The notes under the pieces: generated by a model
Database searches by the model: none
Told to the model about the DNA's origin: nothing
What the model saw: the letters and a program-made list of their open reading frames with translations, nothing else
From: Campanula takesimana
Taxonomy: Eukaryota; Streptophyta; Magnoliopsida; Asterales; Campanulaceae
Assembly: GCA_026119855.1 (NCBI GenBank)
Contig: JAOWBW010000006.1
Coordinates: 2,914,001 to 2,978,000, forward strand
Direction of reading: 5' to 3'
Length of the DNA stretch: 64,000 bases
Part shown: one piece after another, positions 31,604 through 44,034 of the stretch
Position numbering within the stretch: position 1 is the stretch's first letter
How the letters are laid out: the number at the start of each line of letters is the position of its first letter
Translations under genes and position numbers: made by a program

Positions 31604-33046
31604 TAAGGGGAGATTTTTGGGTATGCTTATCTCTTAACCCTCCTATTGTTGTTAGAATTGATTGATACCATCACCTTAGAGTATTTTATGGACTTTAGGA
31701 CCATATGTAAGAAGTTTAAAAACTTCAATCTTTAGCTTAGTTCATTTTATAGTATAGGCTTAGAATATAGGACTTGGAGCGAAAAAGAATGAAGATCTTA
31801 GCAAGACTGTGGTCTCTGCGCAGGACTTCCCTGCGCAGGACATCACTGCGCAGGTCTCCTCTGCGCAGCATTTTACCTTGCTCAGTTTTTGATGCATTCA
31901 GATTACCTAACTTGGAAAGCGCTTAGAAGATGTACGCTTATTAAAGTGCTGAGGTGTGCAGAAACGACAAATCAAGCACTCAGCATATCCAACGGTGGAG
32001 ATGCGCTCAAGAGAAACATTTCAAATAAAGACAGCTGTCAACCTTCTAAAAGAAGCTTTTGAATTTGGTTTCATGCTCAGTCTCCAAACGGCTCAAAGAC
32101 CCCTGCGCACCAATCATATTGTGCCAGGTCATCAATCTTGATCAGAGCCCCAACGGCTATAAAGGACACCTGCGCACTAATCATAGTGTGCCAGCTCATC
32201 GTCCTCGCTCAGAGCACCAACGGCTAGTTTTAAGCTCTCAGCTATAAATAGCCTGCTCATCTTCATTTCCAAGTTGCTAGAGTTTGTGCTTACTAAGTAT
32301 CCTTGAAGTTCAAAAGATTGCTGCTTAATATTCCCAGATTCAAGAACAACCTTCAAACCTTCATACCTTCAAACTCCTACCCAGATCCTAAGCCTTATAT
32401 AACCAGAATTCTTCGTGCTCTTCATCTCATAGATTCATAAAGCCCAGAATTTCTGACACACACACACCTCTTGAAGCTTCGATCATATAGATCTTACTTC
32501 TTGAGAAACACCGGTTTAGTCTAGCATTTGCTCTTCATAGAATAAATTTTGATTTGAGTTTTGATTCTTTATAATCTTGTAAAAGCTCCTCACATCAATA
32601 TAAATCTCATTAGAAAATCCAAGACTAACCATCTTGGTAGAGGACGTAGATCTTTTATCGATCGAACCTCTCCATATAGCTAGTTCATTATTCTTACTGC
32701 TTATTTCCTGCTTACATTATTTCTTAATAGCTGCTTTGTTTGATCTTATCAGATTACTTTTTGCTGCTCGGTCTTGTTATTTCTTATTGACTTAGAACAT
32801 TTTTAACCTACTCTTTAGCCAAAACTTAGCGCGTGCGTTTAGTCCTTGCGCAGTATACCCTGCGCAGTGCTGCTTTAAATTTCCGCTGTGCATTTTACAC
32901 TCTCTCTGCGCGCTATACTTAGCTTATTTGAGAACTGTGCATATAAGACATTGATTTGCAAAAGGGTTTGAAAAGAATTTTAAAACGCTATTCACCCTCC
33001 CCCCTCTAGCATTTTTCATACCCTTATTGCCCCTTTGGGACCAACA
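31604..33046 (+). repeat. polypurine tract and 3' LTR of copia element 4
   Basis: AAGGGGAGA (31604-31613) precedes an LTR starting TTTTGG at 31615 (decayed from TGTTGG) and ending CCAACA at 33046. Limits were set by alignment to the solo LTR at 39601-40774, with shared words such as GATTGATACCATCACC and GACTTTAGGACC. Four CTGCGCAG palindromes start at 31816, 31831, 31846 and 31861, exactly 15 bp apart. The 5' LTR is off the window. Confidence 0.75.
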
Positions 33047-33571
33047 CTGTCCAACATCGAATGGGCGGCCAATGGTTACGAATTCACTGTCTCGCCAATT
33101 GCGTCTACCACGCAGAAGCACCACCACGTAATTTATATGCAACATAAGGAACTTTACGATCCTCCTCAGTTTGCATTAAATCAAAGAATTTTTCAACCTC
33201 AGAAATCCAATCAATAAAATCTTCAGTATTCAACTCACCAGAGAAAAACGGTATATCAGCCCGAATCTTGGGTCGTTGATCTGCCTGAGGCGCTGCCCTA
33301 GCCTCATTATATGCTCCTTCTTGGAAACCCCCGTAAACCGGATCATCGCGGTGGAGGTGTTCCCCACGAGGATCTGCTTGATTTCTAGGGTGCCACGACC
33401 ACCAAAACCACGCTCTAACACTGCCAGAAGTTCCGCATGATGAGTAGCTGCCTCCTGTGAAGCGGTGGCGGCTGCCTGTGCTTGAGTTGCGGCTGTCTGC
33501 GCATGAGTTTCCTGAAAAACTCGCATACTTTCTGTCAAAGCGGTGAGGAGGTCCTTCATATCGTTGGCCAT
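33047..33571 (-). pseudogene. gag N-terminal part of gypsy element 6, cut by copia element 4
   Basis: Starts at the ATG at 33571 (MANDMKDLLTALTESMRVF), alanine/glutamine rich, then after a frameshift near 33410 the gag core: RADIPFFSGELNTEDFIDW, VEKFFDL, YKLRGGASAW. TAG and TGA replace likely Trp and Arg codons just after GASAW. Coding continues to 33047 and stops at the copia LTR. Confidence 0.8.
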
Positions 33572-33590
33572 CGTCCAAGGATCGTCCTTT

Positions 33591-34016
33591 TCTGATACCA
33601 ATTGATGTGAAACGCAGCGGAAAATAAACAAGAATTGATCGAAATCAACTCTTCAAGAACAAGGATAAAGATCCCTCAACAATAATCCCCAAAGATAGTA
33701 CTCTGCAAGCCAATTGAATGACTTAGGATTTACACAAGATGTGCAAAAGTTGCAATTGAATAACAAAATCAATGAATAATGTTTACAAACCCTAAAATAG
33801 GTTTTATACTCATAAAAACGAAACCAACAAAATACCAAAAACACCCTAAAATTGTTTAACTTAAACGAAAAACGAAAACGGGGAAAAACTGTTTGGAAAG
33901 AAAGCGGGCGCCTGAACATGGCAGAAACTTCAGAAGAATTCCAGGCAGGCGCCCGGTGACAACCAGGCGGGCGCTTGGTCCTGAGGCGGCTCTACTGGTG
34001 ATCTCGTGCTGCATCA
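33591..34016 (-). repeat. primer site and 5' LTR (414 bp) of gypsy element 6
   Basis: LTR 33603-34016, TGATGTGA...TGCATCA on the plus strand; the minus strand then reads ATTGGTATCAGA (33602-33591), an initiator-Met tRNA primer site. The base after the LTR starts CTTTT, the likely target duplication. It resembles the LTRs of element 5 in ends and in repeated GGCGGGCGC words. Confidence 0.78.
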
Positions 34017-36611
34017 CTTTTGTTGGGAGTCTTTGTCTTCTCCCCTTTGTTGGGAGCCTCTGCCTTCTCTCCTCTATGAGAGCCTTAGAATGATTTTTAT
34101 ATATGTTCTTGGTGCAATGCTTGAGATGTTTGGTTGTGCATTTACTGCCGACTCAAATGCATCACTTTGTTGTATTTTCAAAGTCAAATTCTTACTGTTC
34201 GGGTGTTTACTAAAGGCCAGTGTTGAGCCGTGTCCAAGTTTTACTTGGAAAAGCATTTGGGCATCACAGGTTATGGTTCCCAAGGACATGTGGAGACAAA
34301 TCTTCCACTGATGTTGCTTCAGACGGGGTTGGGGGTGATTCTGGTGCAGGCACATCTTGATTTCAAGGGGCTATGACAAAATCATCCACATTTAGACCAT
34401 TGGAATTTGGAGCAGGGACATAGGACCTACTTTTCCGTTTGGAAACTTAAAGGTTTGGGGAAGATCCTTTCCATTTCTTGATCTTCAATTTTGAGGAGGG
34501 TGCGCCAAAATATAGGTCATGGCTTTGGATCGTCCTTGACTCACCCATGAAGGGACGTATCTTGGGAGTGTATGTCTCCATGTTTGGAGAGAGCCCAATC
34601 TGATACCTTAAGTAGCGCTCTGGAATTACAATGGTGTTGTGCTTTTCTCCAATGGCTTTGAGATCACCTCGGTTTTTCGAAAACAATGGCATTGTCATAG
34701 GAACCCAGAAGAGACATGCAAATTGGGGCTGGAGTAGAGAAGTGGCGGAGCCATGAATTGAAGGAAGGGGGGCAATTTTTTTTGGAGCAAAGGAATGATG
34801 AACGGGGGTTCGGGGGCAGCTCCCCCGATTTTTTTTTTTTTTTTTTTTGTGTTCTTTTGTATTAGTGCTTTCCAAAGATGAAAGTTACCTTTCAAGTGCA
34901 ACAATTCAATAACGAATATCAACCTCTTCAAGTGGGACGGAGGTAGTAAAGTACTTAGAAAATTTACTCCAAGTAAAATTTGGGGATTATTGGACAAGGT
35001 TAATGTTGCATTCCAAAAGTGGCTAGTAGAAGAAAAATTATTCACACAATAACGGTATAACAACCAAAAGTGTAGAGTATAATTAGGGATGGCAATTTCG
35101 CCGACCCCGACCCGTTTCCGAGACATTCCGGCCCGGGCTGGGCTGGTTTGGTAACCACTTTTCAAAACCCAACGGATACGGGTCCGGAAACCCGACGGGT
35201 CCTGACCCGACCCGACCCACCTGGTAGTAGTATTCCTATTCTACCCTTAGTAGCAACCATTATTACTTTCTAACCTGTGATATATATACTTTGTGCGTGT
35301 ATAATTCAGATCTAGGGTTCCATACACAAAGCCGTTACTCGCTATTACGCAGAGAGAAAGAGAGCATCGCAATTCGCAATCGGTGATTCAACCTGCACTC
35401 CGGCCTCCGGCGACCAACCTCCGCTCCGGCAACCAGCCCCCGCTCTGGCAACTCGCCTCCCAGCCTCAGATCCTGGTATTCCCTCTACCCTCTTAATCTG
35501 GTCGCTTCCTCTTTTAATTTAATTTGATTATTCCACTTTGTGTGTGAGTATTTGTGTAATTACAGTAACATTTGTTAATGTCTTTCCTTTTGATATGCTT
35601 GGTCGCGATTTATACCTGGTTTTGTTCCTACTCTGTTATTCTGTTCATAATTGCCGAGCATGATCCCAGATTGTTCTTGAGTTTGTCAAATTGGTCGTGT
35701 TGGTGTATGTTCCTGGGTTGAAAGTTGGAAGAATTGTGCTGCTGTTCTGTTCTGAGATTTTATTGGTGTTTTTAATAAGAGTGTGACGGGTTTACAATCG
35801 ATGCAACCAATAAAATAGCGTCACCTCATTTTGTATCCATTATTTTGTAGGCTTCTTTTTTGCCCTTAGCGTTGCCCATTTATTATTCCCTACCGAACAT
35901 TCTCTCTACCACTTTATTTTTCATGCTCACAACTCCTACTTCACTATCAATATTACAATATTTATTTTTCTTAATTCTCACTGATTAAATTTTAGTAACC
36001 TTTATTATTGAGCGTAGAGAGTAAGTATATTACTCCTTGAATGACCATTTTTTAGGAAAAAATTGTCTCAAAATAAATAACCGTTTTTGTAAAAAAAAAA
36101 ACAAAAAAAACTTTGTTCTTAAATGTCTTTTGACCAAAGAAAATTCACTATTCGTTATATATTTGCAAAATTCGATGTTTTAAAAGTAGATATGAAAGAT
36201 TTTGATAGATCTTTGTCACAAAGGTTTACAAAAAAATTGAAGTTTTTCATTTCTCCAAAATTAAAAACGAACATACATTTGGAAACGTGAGAGTATATTT
36301 ATATATATTGACGCCTTGGATTCATTCTTGTATTGTTGTGTTTCGATTAACTTTAAGGGATGAACATGATATTGAAAAAAAAAAAAAAACTAAATTTGAG
36401 GTCAACACAATAATAAGCAATTACCTCCTTCCGTCATATAACAATAACAAGAGTTATAAAAATTAAATGTACAAAAATTAAGAAAAAATAAATATAATGT
36501 TTTTGGTAGATCTGCGTTGTGAGTATAAAAAATAAAGTATGAAAAAAAATGTGGGAAGGAAACAATATGTGGATTATTATTGAGTGGACAAATAAGCCCC
36601 ATTATATAAAA
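34017..36611. other. AT-rich spacer with decayed element fragments
   Basis: No supported gene. A minus-strand open stretch at 34447-34770 is unidentified. A stretch at 34735-34870 (GGCGGAGCCATGAATTG, then GGGGGTTCGGGGGCAGCTCC and a T-run) looks like the end of a short non-autonomous element. 35090-35220 (GGGATGGCAATTT, many CCCGACCCG words) looks like a GC-rich hAT-type fragment. The rest is AT-rich. Confidence 0.4.
35765..35880. repeat. small MITE, copy related to 44045-44165
   Basis: Shares TTGGTGTTTTTAAT, GAGTGTG.CGGGT, ATCGATG.AACCAATAAAAT and CACCTCAT words in the same order with 44045-44165. Ends are not clear. Confidence 0.55.
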
Positions 36612-37778
36612 GACAAAAACTTGTATGAGAACACCATGACCCGTCTCATAGTAGAGACGAGTAATTTTTTACCCATGACCCGGATCCATGACCCACAAGC
36701 AAAAAAAAAATCTTTTTTTTTTTAGTTTTTTTTTGGCTTTTTTTTTTCGGTTTGTCAAAAGTAATAGTTACTATAACTAAATGTAACAAACGTGTTACTT
36801 ATATGTAACAGTTTGTATACATAAAAGTAATACATATATACAGAAAAGTAACATTGTTTTCTTTTTATGTTTTCTTCGTTTGCCAAAAGTAATACTTATT
36901 ACAACTAAAATGTAACGAACGTGTTACTTATATGTAACAGTGTTTATACATAATTGTAACACATATGTATAGAAAAGTAATAATTCAACTATTTACACTT
37001 TAGAACTAAAAACACTTATGTTAGTAACATTGTAAAAATAAGAAAGTAACAATTTTTATAAACGAAAGTTACATTTTACTTGTATAATAACATTATAAAA
37101 CAGTTACGTATACTTGTATAATAGTATATGTATATGTTTTCAAATAATAAGTTACAATGGGTTCAATTTATCATGATACATGTAAAAGTATTACATTATC
37201 TATAGAAATCTTTTACAATTTCATCTACTAAAGTGTTACATTTACTTGTACAAATAATTACCTTCATGTATATAAGTTGTTATTTTTCAAATGTTACTTT
37301 CTTAAAAAAAATAAAATCAAAATACTCAAAAATAAAAACTATTCTGGAAAAACACTATTACATTTCAGTATAACGATAATTACATTTAGTTATTGTTAGT
37401 GTTACACGTATTTATAGTTAGTATTACAGTTGAAAGATGAGTAAAATGAGTTGTTTTTTTTTTTGTAAAACTGGTGTTACGTTTACTTATAAACAATGTT
37501 ACTTTATAAGTAACGTACAGTTGTTACATTTAGTTGTACTAAGTATTACTTTTGGCAAACGAAAAAAACAGTCAAAAAAATAATATAAAAACTAAAAAGA
37601 AACGAATTTACTTTTTCTAGGGAAAAAAATTTGGGCCAATGGGTCGCTGCCACGTGGCAGATTTTGAGTGGAGCATGGGTTGGGATCCTATGCTTCACGG
37701 AAAATGTTATACACGGGTCATGGGTCGACCCGTCTCTTCTATAAGACGGATCTAGGTGTTCTCACAAGAAACCACCTC
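36612..37778. mobile_element. Mutator-like non-autonomous element, copy 1 (1167 bp)
   Basis: Starts GACAAAAACTTGTATGAGAA and ends CAAGAAACCACCTC, flanked by the 9-bp duplication TATATAAAA (36603-36611 and 37779-37787). The ends hold inverted GACCCGTCTC/GAGACGGGTC words. The inside is made of degenerate GTTAC/GTAAC-rich sequence without coding capacity. Related to 58221-59022 and 54955-55415. Confidence 0.82.
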
Positions 37779-38006
37779 TATATAAAATGTATTTTCAAAT
37801 CTTTTATTAGTAACTTTTGTTATGAGGCTCGTAAAAAAATAACCTTTATTATAAGTATACTTTTCATTCCAATCTTGCAAATCATCCGAACGATTATCAA
37901 AATTATTTTGCTTAATGTGAAAAAATCACTAATTATAAAAGCTATGAACATCAGTCATTAATAATGTTTTACTAATCAAAAGCAAATTTAAAAATTTTCA
38001 TACATA

Positions 38007-38162
38007 TTCCCTCCGTCCCAAAATGATATCCTAATGAAAACCTTAAACATATAACAAGGTTTAGATTTTTAGTAGTATAAATAAATCAGCTTAAAGTTAT
38101 AGCTCAAAGTTCCTTCGTAGTAACATCGAAAAAAAGTGAAGATTATTTGGGGACGGAGGGAG
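38007..38162. mobile_element. Stowaway-like MITE (156 bp)
   Basis: TIRs TTCCCTCCGTCCC and GGGACGGAGGGAG, flanked by TA on each side; standard Tc1/mariner-type Stowaway ends. Confidence 0.85.
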
Positions 38163-38234
38163 TATTTAATGTGGGACGAAAGTAGTATATTTTTAATTTA
38201 TTTTGTCGTTACTGTCTTTTTAAACAAAACAATG

Positions 38235-38450
38235 TTTTAGGTAGTGTTCTAAAAGACGCTCGATTAGGCCGCTTAGGTCCCGCTTAGGCGCTAGGCGTTC
38301 ATGAAACGCCTAGGTCTCGCCTAGAATATTATAACTATGTCTGAATTATCGGCCACGTCTAGGCCCCGTCTAAGCCCGCCTAGGCGCTAAGCGCAGCTTT
38401 GGCGCCTAGCGACCGACTAGCGCTTTTTACCACCTTGGTTTTAGGGTAAT
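38235..38450. repeat. GC-rich foldback repeat
   Basis: Rich in CGCCTAGG and GCGCTAGGCG words in both orientations within AT-rich surroundings. Looks like a hAT-type MITE common in plants; ends not resolved. Confidence 0.5.
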
Positions 38451-39040
38451 TATTTTTTCAAATCAAATATTTATACATAAAAGTACGCATACAATTGGGT
38501 GCGAATCCTTCATCATTTCTAAGATGATGATGTATTTGTATGCAAGAATGGAACTTTTCCTTTCATTTTTGACGCAGCACGGAAGCGATAAGTTTCGTGA
38601 TTTAGCGCACTAATCACAAGATCTCATCCAGCGATGAAACCTCAAACACAGAACCTTGGAATCCACCAAGAAAACCTAGAATCCACCAGATAAAAGAGAA
38701 AATTCTCTTTGAATAAAAATTCAATAATCAAAATAAAAGTTAACCCTAACACAATGAACTAAAGAGTATTTATACTACTAAAACCATACTAGACTCCTAA
38801 CAAAATAACCCTAGTCTAACAAATACCTAAACAAACATAAATCCCGAAAATAACCCTACTTCTGTGCAAAATGAAAATAAAACGAAACTGGTATAATTCT
38901 GCCCGACATAGCGGGCGGGCGCCTGGTAAGGACCAGGCGGGCGCTCAAGTCAACAGCAACATCAGCCGTCTGAAACTTAATTCCAGGCGGGCGCTCGGTG
39001 GCTGCTGCGCTGGGATTCTGCCTTCTTCGCTCCTACATCA

Positions 39041-39595
39041 GTCACCTCTTCTTCAAAAGAACTCGACCCCGAGTTCATCTCCGATGTTTGGAAATTTTCG
39101 TCCCACTTGAATAAATATTTTGAATAGATCCGCTCCTTAAGCACAATTTGACGCAGAACGAAATTTTCAAAACAAATAATCAAACCTTCAATATATTTTT
39201 CTCGAACTGTTGCCTTTGAAACGGGATCTTCAACCTTGAACAGAAAATTATTACTAATTTTCTCTCCTTTGAAATCTTCATTCATTATTTGTAGATCCTG
39301 ATTCGTGGATTTGACTGCCACTAAATCTTCTTCGTTTGAATCTGATTTTTTCTCTTCAATCGGATCGACGCGGTAGATATTTTCCCCGCGACGTTCTTCT
39401 TCAGCAATAATCTTGTTATTCTGCAACAATACCTCGAACTGAGCCCGACGTTCTTCTTCAGCACGTTCAAAAACAGCAGATCTGCGCGCTTCCAGTCTCT
39501 GAATTTTGGCAGTGTAGTGATCGGCTTTGTCAGCAAAAAATTTGGTTTCCATCCTATGTCGCTGCCTAAGCACTCGCTCTCATGCTGCTCGATTC
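39041..39595 (-). pseudogene. element 5 ORF, C-terminal part
   Basis: Charged, helical protein: FFADKADHYTAKIQRLEARR, RAEEERRAQFEVLLQ, then an acidic region. Joined across the solo LTR, it continues the frame of 40780-41112 with a single TGA near 39570. I do not recognise a catalytic domain. Confidence 0.6.
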
Positions 39596-39600
39596 AGATC

Positions 39601-40774
39601 TGTTGGTCACAGAGACACAACAAGGGTATGAAAAGAGGCTAGAGGGGGGTGAATAGCCTATTTAAAATTTCAACCCTTTTTCAAAATTCAACCTTTATGC
39701 TTACACTTGAAAGGTAAAGTGCAGTAAATAAAGAACACAATGATTTAGAAAGGTTCGATCTGTTAAAAGATCTACGTCCTTTACCAAGATGGTCAGTCTT
39801 GGATTTTGAATGAGGTATATATTAGATTCACTTGAGTACAGATTACAGAGATGAAGTATTGAATCAACACCTATTTCTATGAAGTTCAAATCCTAGACTT
39901 AGACCAGTGTATCCCTAATGATTCAATCTATGTGATTGATCAATCGGGGTGAGTGTGTGTGTAAGAATCAAAAGCTCTTTTGAATCTATATAATTTTAGA
40001 GCCTAATGAAACTTGTGTGAGAGGCTTTAGATATGATCTTGAATGTTGCTGGAGATTTGATGAAGACTTGAAGGTTGAGTGCTTGAAGATTCGAAGGATT
40101 CTGAAAATCTTGAGTATGATCTTCAATCACTAAGAATTTCAACAGCAATTTCTCTCTTAGAATCTCAGCTTTCTTTCAATGAAGAATTCAAGGTCTATTT
40201 ATAGCCTTGAAGGAGAAACTAGCCGTTTGAATTCTTGGAGGGCAAGTTTGGAGGACAATGAGCTGTTGATTTCTAATTGGAGCTCATTCTGAGTCGTCCT
40301 TTTGTTGCAGAGTCATGGTGGTCCAACTGTACTATGATGACAGTTGTATTCAAATTTGAAATTTGAATTTGCAACGTTCTAAACTAACCAAGGTTTTGGA
40401 CACAAATGTGACCATGGTTAAGTTTGAACCAAACTTGAGTTTAATCAACTCTGGTTACATGCGGTCGAATGAGCCATGCGGTAGGCTTGCATTATGCAGT
40501 CGATGTCTTGCATGTGTTGAGTTGATTTTTGCGGCAAGCATGAAGCTGCGGTAGACGTCTTCATGCGGTAGGCTAAGCACTTGCCACATATATCCAGACT
40601 TAGAAAAATTGAGGGTCCTAATCTGCTAAGCCTAACAAACTAAGAAATGGACTATTCTAAATGAAGTACAAGTACTTCTTACAATATATTCTAAAGTCCA
40701 CAAAGAGTAAAATAAGGTTATGGGATCAATCAAATCTAGGTAATAGGAGTGGTTTATAATAAGCATAACCAACA
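39601..40774 (-). mobile_element. copia solo LTR (1174 bp) inside element 5
   Basis: Ends TGTTGG and CCAACA, flanked by AGATC on both sides (39596-39600, 40775-40779). Homologous to the LTR of copia element 4. Contains repeated ATGCGGTAGGC words near 40480-40575. It splits the ORF of element 5; removing it with one target copy restores the frame apart from one stop. Confidence 0.92.
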
Positions 40775-40779
40775 AGATC

Positions 40780-41112
40780 TCTGATTGATTTATTTTTCTG
40801 CACACGTCGATCATGCTTGTCCGCTTCGTCGAGTTCTTCGTCCTCTAACGCTAGGAAATATTGTTCCTTTTGTCGAGCACGATCCAATCGACGCTCGATT
40901 TCATGAATAACCTCGTCATCAGATCTGGAACTGGAATTCCCTTCGTCCCGATTTTCGGTCCCTTGAGGACGTCGTCTTGGATCAACCTTGTCTCTCTCAC
41001 CATGACAGTTTTGATTTTGTTGAGCGGCAACCAACGCTGCAATCTGCGTGGCCAAGGAATTGATAGCGGAGGTTACACCATCGATACCAGCCTTTATTGT
41101 CTGATCCCCCAT
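40780..41112 (-). pseudogene. element 5 ORF, N-terminal part (gag-like)
   Basis: Starts ATG at 41112 (MGDQTIKAGIDGVTSAINSL), 52 bases after the LTR. An N-terminal helical stretch is followed by a charged region (SDDEVIHEIERRLDRARQKE). The layout resembles the start of gag in element 6. It is cut by the solo LTR after SIRDL. Confidence 0.65.
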
Positions 41113-41650
41113 TATACTTCAGTATGATGTAAAAGACAGGATATGGCCTGCTCTGATGCCAACTGACGCAGCACGGAAGCGATAAGTTTCGTGATTTAGC
41201 GCACTAATCACAAGATCTCATCCAGCGATGAAACCTCAAACACAGAACCTTGGAATCCACCAAGAAAACCTGGAATCCACCAGATAAAAGAGAAAATTCT
41301 CTTTGAATAAAAATTCAATAATCAAAATAAAAGTTAGCCCTAACACAATGAACTAAAGAGTATTTATACTACTAAAACCATACTAGACTCCTAACAAAAT
41401 AACCCTAGTCTAACAAATACCTAAACATACATAAATCGCGAAAATAACCCTACTTCTGTGCAAAACGAAACTGGTATAATTCTGCCCGACATAGCGGGCG
41501 GGCGCCTGGTAAGGACCAGGCGGGCGCTCAAGTCGACAGCAACATCAGCCGTCTGAAACTTAATTCCAGGCGGGCGCCTGGTGCCTAGCGGGCGGGCGCT
41601 CGGTGGCTGCTGCGCTAGGATTCTGCCGTCTTCGCTCCTACATCAATTTT

Positions 41651-43047
41651 GCTAACTATGCCAAAAGAGAAGTATTAATTGCCAATGAAACATAAAAGAC
41701 GATCAAGTGTTACAATTCTATTACGGTAAATTATTTGAAATATCACAAAATTGCACGAATACTAATTATTATTATTTTAATTTAGAAACAGACACTTTTT
41801 ATAAGGTGAAAAAAAAAAAAAAAACATAACACTTATAATGGAGCAAAAAAACACACAATATTTTCCAATAGCAATGGATTCACTCCTTAAAAAAAATTTT
41901 GACAAAGTTGCTGAAGTTATTTCTCCCCCTTCCCCTCCCAATAAAAGAGACGTAGACGTGTGTGCTTTTTTTTTCCCCCTCTGATCATCATAAGGAGGCA
42001 TATTTAACTTCTACGAAATGTGTACAAAACATTAACTAAAATAATCTTTACTTTACCTACATTGAACTTAGATAAAAAATATTTTTTCAAGTTCATTTAT
42101 CTAATTATGTAGTACAATTTAGAGGTCCCAAAAAGCTTCAAATTATGTGAGCCTAAAGTTCAATTGTTTTCCTGCTTGTTGGCTAAAACATCGTAAAAAA
42201 AAAAAAAATTGCAATTTAGATAATCAATAGACACAAATTTATAAGATTTTTTTTCAGAGGACCGGTTGAGTTAAGTGGGTTCGGTTTTTTTTAGTAAAAA
42301 AAAAATCTTGATTTTTAACATGTGCATGCATGTGTCATAAAAATGTCAATATTAATGTGACAAACTATCATAAAAAATGCTTTTTTTTTTCCTAATATTG
42401 TTTATACAATGCATGTCTCTTGAAATTTTCATTGTTAAACAAAATTATTGTATTACTATTACAAACAGCCATTTTTTTTACAATCAACAAAATAGGCTTG
42501 ATTTTTTAAATTATAAACGTGTTGAATTATCCATTCTAGTATATCACACAATTCAAAGAGATGTTGTAGTTGAATTTTGTGAACGTGTGCATTAATTAAA
42601 CTTTAATCCCCTTTCTATCTTTATGCTTCATCAAAATTCAGGACCATACCATGCACGTTGTAAATGTCATTTTCCGGCCTTTATCTCTTTTATACTCCCA
42701 AAAGTCTCATTTCCATTTTTTTTTATCATAACTAATAACTCTAAACAATATTTTTTAAATTAATTTAATAATACTAATAAAAATTTATAACTTGTTAATT
42801 GTTATCAAGACACTATTAATATTACTATCAATAACAAAGTTTAGGTTTTACTAGAATGATTAAATCAAATTAAAATTATAGCTTAAAGTTTATTCGTAAT
42901 AACGACAAAAAAAGTGGGAACAACATTTTGAAGCGGAGGGATTACTCACTAAGTCAATGGTCAACCAAATTTGTGGACTTTTAATTTATATTTATTTTAA
43001 AATTACCTTCTTCCTGTTTTATTAATAAGCATAATTAATTATTTTTA
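41651..43047. other. AT-rich spacer
   Basis: No gene seen. 42690-42945 has decayed Stowaway-like ends (ACTCCCAAAAGTCTC and GAAGCGGAGGGA). Several homopolymer runs. Confidence 0.4.
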
Positions 43048-43598
43048 CACTCCCTCGGTTTTAAAATGCTTTTAGTTAAGGCTATTATACGAACCGAGCT
43101 GGCTCGAGCTCGGCTCGGGCTCGGCTTGTGAAAGCTCGAGCTCGAACCGATTGCCAAGATCGTTTTGTTATTGAGCCGACCGTGTTCGACTCGTTTAGCT
43201 CGTTAAAAGCTCGAGTTCGGCTCGATAAGCTCATTAAACTTGAATTTTTGTTTTCGAACGGCTCGAACTCGACTCGATAAGCTCGTTAAGAACATATTTT
43301 ACTTTTAAAAAAAGCCTAAGTTCGAGCTCGGCTCGTTAAAACTCGAGTTCGATATCGAATCGAGTTGTTCGCGAGCAACTCGCGAGCTCGAACAAACAAA
43401 TGGGCTCGAGCTCGACTCGGCTCGTTTACAGCCCTATTTGTAGTTTGAGGCCTTCTTACATATATTAAGAAAAATTGTCAGTACATATCAAATAAACTAA
43501 ATTTCCCTTTGAACATTTCAAGTACCTAACTAATTAAATGTTTTTACAATAACAGCTACCTAACCATAATAAGGGTAGTTTAGGCAAAATGTGTCAAA

Positions 43599-43630
<32 letters not shown>

Positions 43631-43697
43631 GTAAAGCTACAAGTATTTTGAAACAAAATAATTTCCCTAAAACTGCAAGTATTTTGGATGAAGAGAG
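43048..43697. mobile_element. decayed Stowaway-like MITE with a nested GC-rich hAT-like MITE
   Basis: Outer ends CACTCCCTCGG and GGATGAAGAGAG flanked by TA. Inside, about 43080-43432 is a CTCGAGCTCGGCTCG-rich foldback beginning GGCTATTATACGAACCG and ending CGGCTCGTTTACAGCCC, flanked by TTTTAGTT / TTTGTAGTT, a likely 8-bp duplication with one change. Confidence 0.65.
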
Positions 43698-44034
43698 TAT
43701 AAATTAAAAAATCAGTTAATTTAATTTAACTGTTTTAATTGTATAAAAAAATTAAGTTGAATTTACTAGGATATCCTCATGTTAATGTCTAGAAAATAGA
43801 AAATAGAAAATATGCTCTTATCTTCGAAGTGAAAAAAAATTAAATGAGGGTATTTTTTCAGTAGAAAAACAAATAAACTAAACACGATTGCATTTAATGA
43901 TTTTCGCTTATATTTATGGCCACCAAACAAAAAGTAATATTGCTTAAATAAGGTTGGAGGAAGTAGATCACAACAATTTAGAGCAACAAGTTATGAATAA
44001 TACAAAAAAGTCATAAAATCTCGCTCACAAAATC
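43698..44034. other. AT-rich spacer
   Basis: Nothing recognised. Confidence 0.4.

Larger units (their letters stand above)
9848..33046 (+). mobile_element. Ty1/copia (Sirevirus-like) element 4, interrupted by elements 1 and 3 and internally deleted
   Basis: Copia gag and protease sequence at 9848-11888 is followed by a gypsy insertion. Element 4 resumes near 30870 with a coiled-coil ORF end, a polypurine tract (31604-31613) and a 1.43-kb LTR (31615-33046). Long LTRs and an extra coiled-coil ORF next to the 3' LTR suit Sireviruses. Integrase, RT and RNase H are absent from both parts, so a deletion removed them together with the 5' half of the chromovirus. The 5' LTR and gag start are left of the window, beyond element 1. 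Confidence 0.75.
38570..41645 (-). mobile_element. complete non-autonomous gypsy-type LTR element 5 (3076 bp)
   Basis: LTRs 38570-39040 (471 bp) and 41164-41645 (482 bp) start TGACGCAGCACGG and end CTACATCA, flanked by ATTTT on both sides (38565-38569, 41646-41650). The minus strand after the right LTR reads GTTGGCATCAGAGC, an initiator-Met type primer site. The inside encodes only a gag-like protein, interrupted by a copia solo LTR. The LTRs differ by small indels and substitutions, including extra GC-rich repeat words in the right one. Confidence 0.9.

Noticed and set aside
34447..34875. Host protein gene on the minus strand
   Set aside because: The first third is a poly-lysine run from a T-tract and short-element sequence; the rest is not recognisable and lacks a plausible start or partner exons.
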